Origin: Rhodobacterales bacterium
GTDB taxonomy: Bacteria > Pseudomonadota > Alphaproteobacteria > Rhodobacterales > Rhodobacteraceae
Reading direction: 5' to 3'
Length of the DNA stretch: 17,415 nucleotides
NCBI GenBank assembly: GCA_021155205.1
Contig: JAJNPS010000024.1
Coordinates: forward strand, 1-17,415
Shown piece after piece: positions 15,353 through 17,415 of the stretch. The notes under the pieces were generated by a model. That model did no database searches. It was not told the DNA's origin and saw only the letters and a program-made list of their open reading frames with translations. Within the stretch, counting starts at the first letter, position 1. Every line of letters starts with the position of its first letter. Both the position numbers and the translations under genes were made by a program.

Positions 15353-16327
15353 TCACAGGCACACCATCTCCGCCACCCCGCGCCGCCCACCCTGCCGCGA
15401 AAGCTGCACCACCAAATCCACGCTCCCCTCACAGTACCGCTTCACTTCCTCGAACCCCATGCCCAGCCCGGCGGCCATGACCATGATCGCCAACCGATCT
15501 ATGGCTTTCCGGGCGGTGTCGGCATGGATGGTTGTGAACGAACCGCCGTGCCCGGTGTTAATCGCCTCGAGGAAAGTGCGACTTTCCTCGCCCCGCAACT
15601 CCCCAAGGATGATCCGATCTGGTCGCATTCGAAGCGAGGCTTCCAACAGCCGCGCAGGCGTCCGTTCACCTTGGGTGCTTCGATCTGCCTTAAGTGCAAC
15701 CCCATTCTCTTGCTGGGGAAACAGCTCGTAGGCATCCTCGATGGTCAGAATTCTCTCGTCTGGGTCCACCATCGACAACAAAGACCGCGCGAAGGTCGTC
15801 TTGCCGGTCGAGGTCCCGCCAGAAATCAGAATGTTCATGCGCTCTTCGACGCAAAGCCGCATGGCATCGACAACTTGCCCGGCCTCAGCCAGTCTCATCG
15901 CCTCTCCTGCCCTCTCCCGACGCTTGGCGTCGAGATCGACGAGACCACCATGCAAGAGTCGCGGCTCGATCAGTTGATCTGCTGCGATTTTGAACGGCCG
16001 GAAGGTGATGGCCATCCCGCCTTCCACGATGGGCGGTGCGACTACCTGCGCCCGGATCGCCATGTCACCCCAGACGATTTTTCCGGAGACGGTCGGTTTC
16101 TTGTCGGAGAACTGGACGCCGACGGCGGAAGCGATGGCCTGGCCGAGGTTGGTCGACAGGACGCGATCGATCGACAGATGCGCGACCCGCTCCATGTGCG
16201 TCGCGCCCTTCCGCTCGATCCAAACCTTTCCGTCCGGGTTGATCGCCACCTCGACCAGATCGTCCCGTAAAAACAGCGGCGCAATTGGCGTCAGGTAGGA
16301 CCCGAGGAAGCTCGGCTGATCGTCCAT
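15353..16327 (-). CDS. virB11: VirB11-type type IV secretion ATPase
   Basis: This is a hexameric cytoplasmic traffic ATPase powering pilus assembly and DNA transfer. In 324 residues the hallmarks are GGTSTGKTTFAR (Walker A, near 170-181), LTIEDAYEL (the Asp box), MRPDRIILGELRGEE (Walker B region) and TGHGGSFTTIHAD (His box), in the order expected for VirB11. The N-terminal domain (1-130) contains AINPDGKVWIER, usual for the family. An ATG at 16327 shares one base with the virB10 stop (TGATG); an adjacent GTG at 16330 is the alternative and would add one residue. It reads leftward towards ocd and is the last gene of its operon. Length is normal. Confidence 0.95.
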   Translation of the reverse strand: MDDQPSFLGSYLTPIAPLFLRDDLVEVAINPDGKVWIERKGATHMERVAHLSIDRVLSTNLGQAIASAVGVQFSDKKPTVSGKIVWGDMAIRAQVVAPPIVEGGMAITFRPFKIAADQLIEPRLLHGGLVDLDAKRRERAGEAMRLAEAGQVVDAMRLCVEERMNILISGGTSTGKTTFARSLLSMVDPDERILTIEDAYELFPQQENGVALKADRSTQGERTPARLLEASLRMRPDRIILGELRGEESRTFLEAINTGHGGSFTTIHADTARKAIDRLAIMVMAAGLGMGFEEVKRYCEGSVDLVVQLSRQGGRRGVAEMVCL

Positions 16328-17415
16328 CACCAGATTTCGAGATCGCGGTCGACCATGACCGTGATCGCGGCCCCAGGGGCGACGGTGATGATCGGCGGCA
16401 GGCTCGTATAGGCCTCGACCGCCGAGCCCATGGCGGCACTCAGATCCTCGCCCATGCTCTCGGCTGTGTCAGAACTGATCTCATCGGTGTATTTCGCGGC
16501 GGCGACGGCGGGGGCGGCCCCGAGAAGGGAGATGAGCGCTGCCGACCCGAACCGCGCGCCGAACCGGGTGTTGACCTTGCCGGTGATGCCGGAGCGGCCC
16601 TGGGCATCGCCTCCGAATGCTTCCATCTGAACGGATTGCCCATCCGGGGTGACGAGCCGGGTCCAGGCCACAAGAATGCGGCCCTGGCCGATGGCCACGT
16701 CCGAGGAATAATCGCCGAAGAGGCGCGAGCCGGCGGGGATCAGGATCTGGGCTTGGTCGAAGGACCAGACTGGCCGGGTCACGATCGCTGTGATCTGGCC
16801 AGGCAGGCTCGAGTCGACCGCATTCTCAAGCGTTGCTTCGATCATCGTGCCTTGGAGGACCGTGTTTGACGGATTGGCGATCACCTGGCTCACTTCGGTG
16901 GCGGTGGCTTCCCGCCCGGACTGCACGAAATCCCGTCCCGCCGCCTCTCTGCCCTCAGTCGGGGGCTCAGACATCCCCATACCGACATCCCCTGCCCCAC
17001 CCTTCTGACCATCGTCGAAGACGACCGAAGGCGAGGCCACGCGGGCCGCAAGCTGCGCCTCGCGCTCGGCACGCTTGGCCGCCAATTCAGCCTCCCGCGC
17101 GGCGTCTGCGGCACCAGCGGTGTCGGCGCTTGCTTTCAGGACGGCTATTTCCTGATCGAACTGCCGCCGCATGTCTTCCATGAGAGCAAGGTTCTGGGAC
17201 TGTGCCTCTTCAAGGGCGAGCGCCAGTTCCTTGGCTGTCTGATCCTTTTCGGCTTCGGCTTTGTCGGCAAGATCACCCAGTTCGCGCTGTAGCCGTTCGA
17301 CCTCGGACTGGAGTGTGGCGTTCCGCGCTTCGAGGTCTTCCCGCTGTGAGGCCAGTTCCCCTTCGATGTCTGAGAACCCATCCCCGGCGGGCTTCGCTTC
17401 CGGTCCGGGCTCAAT
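16327..17415 (-). CDS. virB10: VirB10/TrbI-type secretion channel protein, N-terminus beyond the window
   Basis: VirB10 spans inner membrane to outer membrane and links ATP energy to channel opening. The frame is open to the window edge, giving 362 visible residues; the missing start and probably the inner-membrane helix lie outside. The first 140 visible residues are rich in Glu/Gln/Ala/Leu/Lys/Arg with heptad-like spacing, indicating a long coiled coil (about 17400-16990), then a Gly/Pro-rich linker. The C-terminal part is the VirB10 beta-barrel domain: VLQGTMIEATLENAVDSSLP, ITAIVTRPVWSF, ILIPAGSRLFGDYSS and ITGKVNTRFGARFGSAALIS (antenna region), ending ITVMVDRDLEIW. The stop overlaps virB11 by 1 nt. 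An ATG at 17181 exists but is internal. Confidence 0.93.
   Translation of the reverse strand: MEPGPEAKPAGDGFSDIEGELASQREDLEARNATLQSEVERLQRELGDLADKAEAEKDQTAKELALALEEAQSQNLALMEDMRRQFDQEIAVLKASADTAGAADAAREAELAAKRAEREAQLAARVASPSVVFDDGQKGGAGDVGMGMSEPPTEGREAAGRDFVQSGREATATEVSQVIANPSNTVLQGTMIEATLENAVDSSLPGQITAIVTRPVWSFDQAQILIPAGSRLFGDYSSDVAIGQGRILVAWTRLVTPDGQSVQMEAFGGDAQGRSGITGKVNTRFGARFGSAALISLLGAAPAVAAAKYTDEISSDTAESMGEDLSAAMGSAVEAYTSLPPIITVAPGAAITVMVDRDLEIW

Noticed and set aside
15104..16270. 388-codon open frame on the plus strand across ocd end and virB11
   Set aside because: It is antisense to virB11, whose ATPase motifs are complete, and begins inside ocd. No recognisable family features.
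1..17415. CRISPR array, tRNA or rRNA gene, toxin-antitoxin pair, phage-defence gene
   Set aside because: No regularly spaced repeats, RNA gene signatures or matching protein families were seen; all substantial sequence is accounted for by conjugation and metabolic genes.

Overview
The window is high-GC DNA with short intergenic gaps and many overlapping start and stop codons. Its protein families point to an alphaproteobacterium, most likely a member of the Rhodobacteraceae or Rhizobiales, carrying a conjugative plasmid or integrative conjugative element. The organism assignment is an inference from protein families and codon style; no rRNA or other chromosomal marker is present.

The layout has three blocks. 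(1) Positions 1-4221, plus strand: mobilization genes in an overlapping run, namely a MobC-like relaxosome protein, a VirD2-like relaxase and a VirD4/TraG-type coupling ATPase. (2) Positions 4222-15352: an 11-kb metabolic cargo block made of two divergent operons. The leftward operon (9339 to 4360) encodes an RpiR-family regulator, an isochorismatase-fold amidohydrolase, a glutamine-synthetase-like ligase, an N-formylglutamate-amidohydrolase-like enzyme and a class III aminotransferase. The rightward operon (9499 to 15261) encodes a complete branched-chain-amino-acid-type (HAAT) ABC importer and a canonical ornithine cyclodeaminase. In the importer the LivM permease and LivG ATPase are fused, followed by the binding protein, LivF and LivH. 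(3) Positions 15353-17415, minus strand: VirB11 and the C-terminal part of VirB10, which runs off the window edge.

The two type IV secretion blocks converge, and the cargo lies exactly between the 3' ends of virD4 and virB11 without interrupting either. No transposase, integrase, tRNA, CRISPR array or replication origin is visible.

The cargo reads as one self-contained, regulated catabolic module. The importer brings in an amino-acid-like or amide compound. An ATP-dependent ligase, two hydrolases and a transaminase process it, and ornithine cyclodeaminase suggests that at least part of the carbon passes through L-ornithine to L-proline. The logic resembles opine catabolism on Agrobacterium plasmids, but the enzyme set differs and I do not recognise the substrate. 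The divergent promoter region holds an imperfect palindrome of the TGTA-N8-TACA kind between a candidate -35 and -10 for the regulator gene, which fits autoregulation by the RpiR protein.
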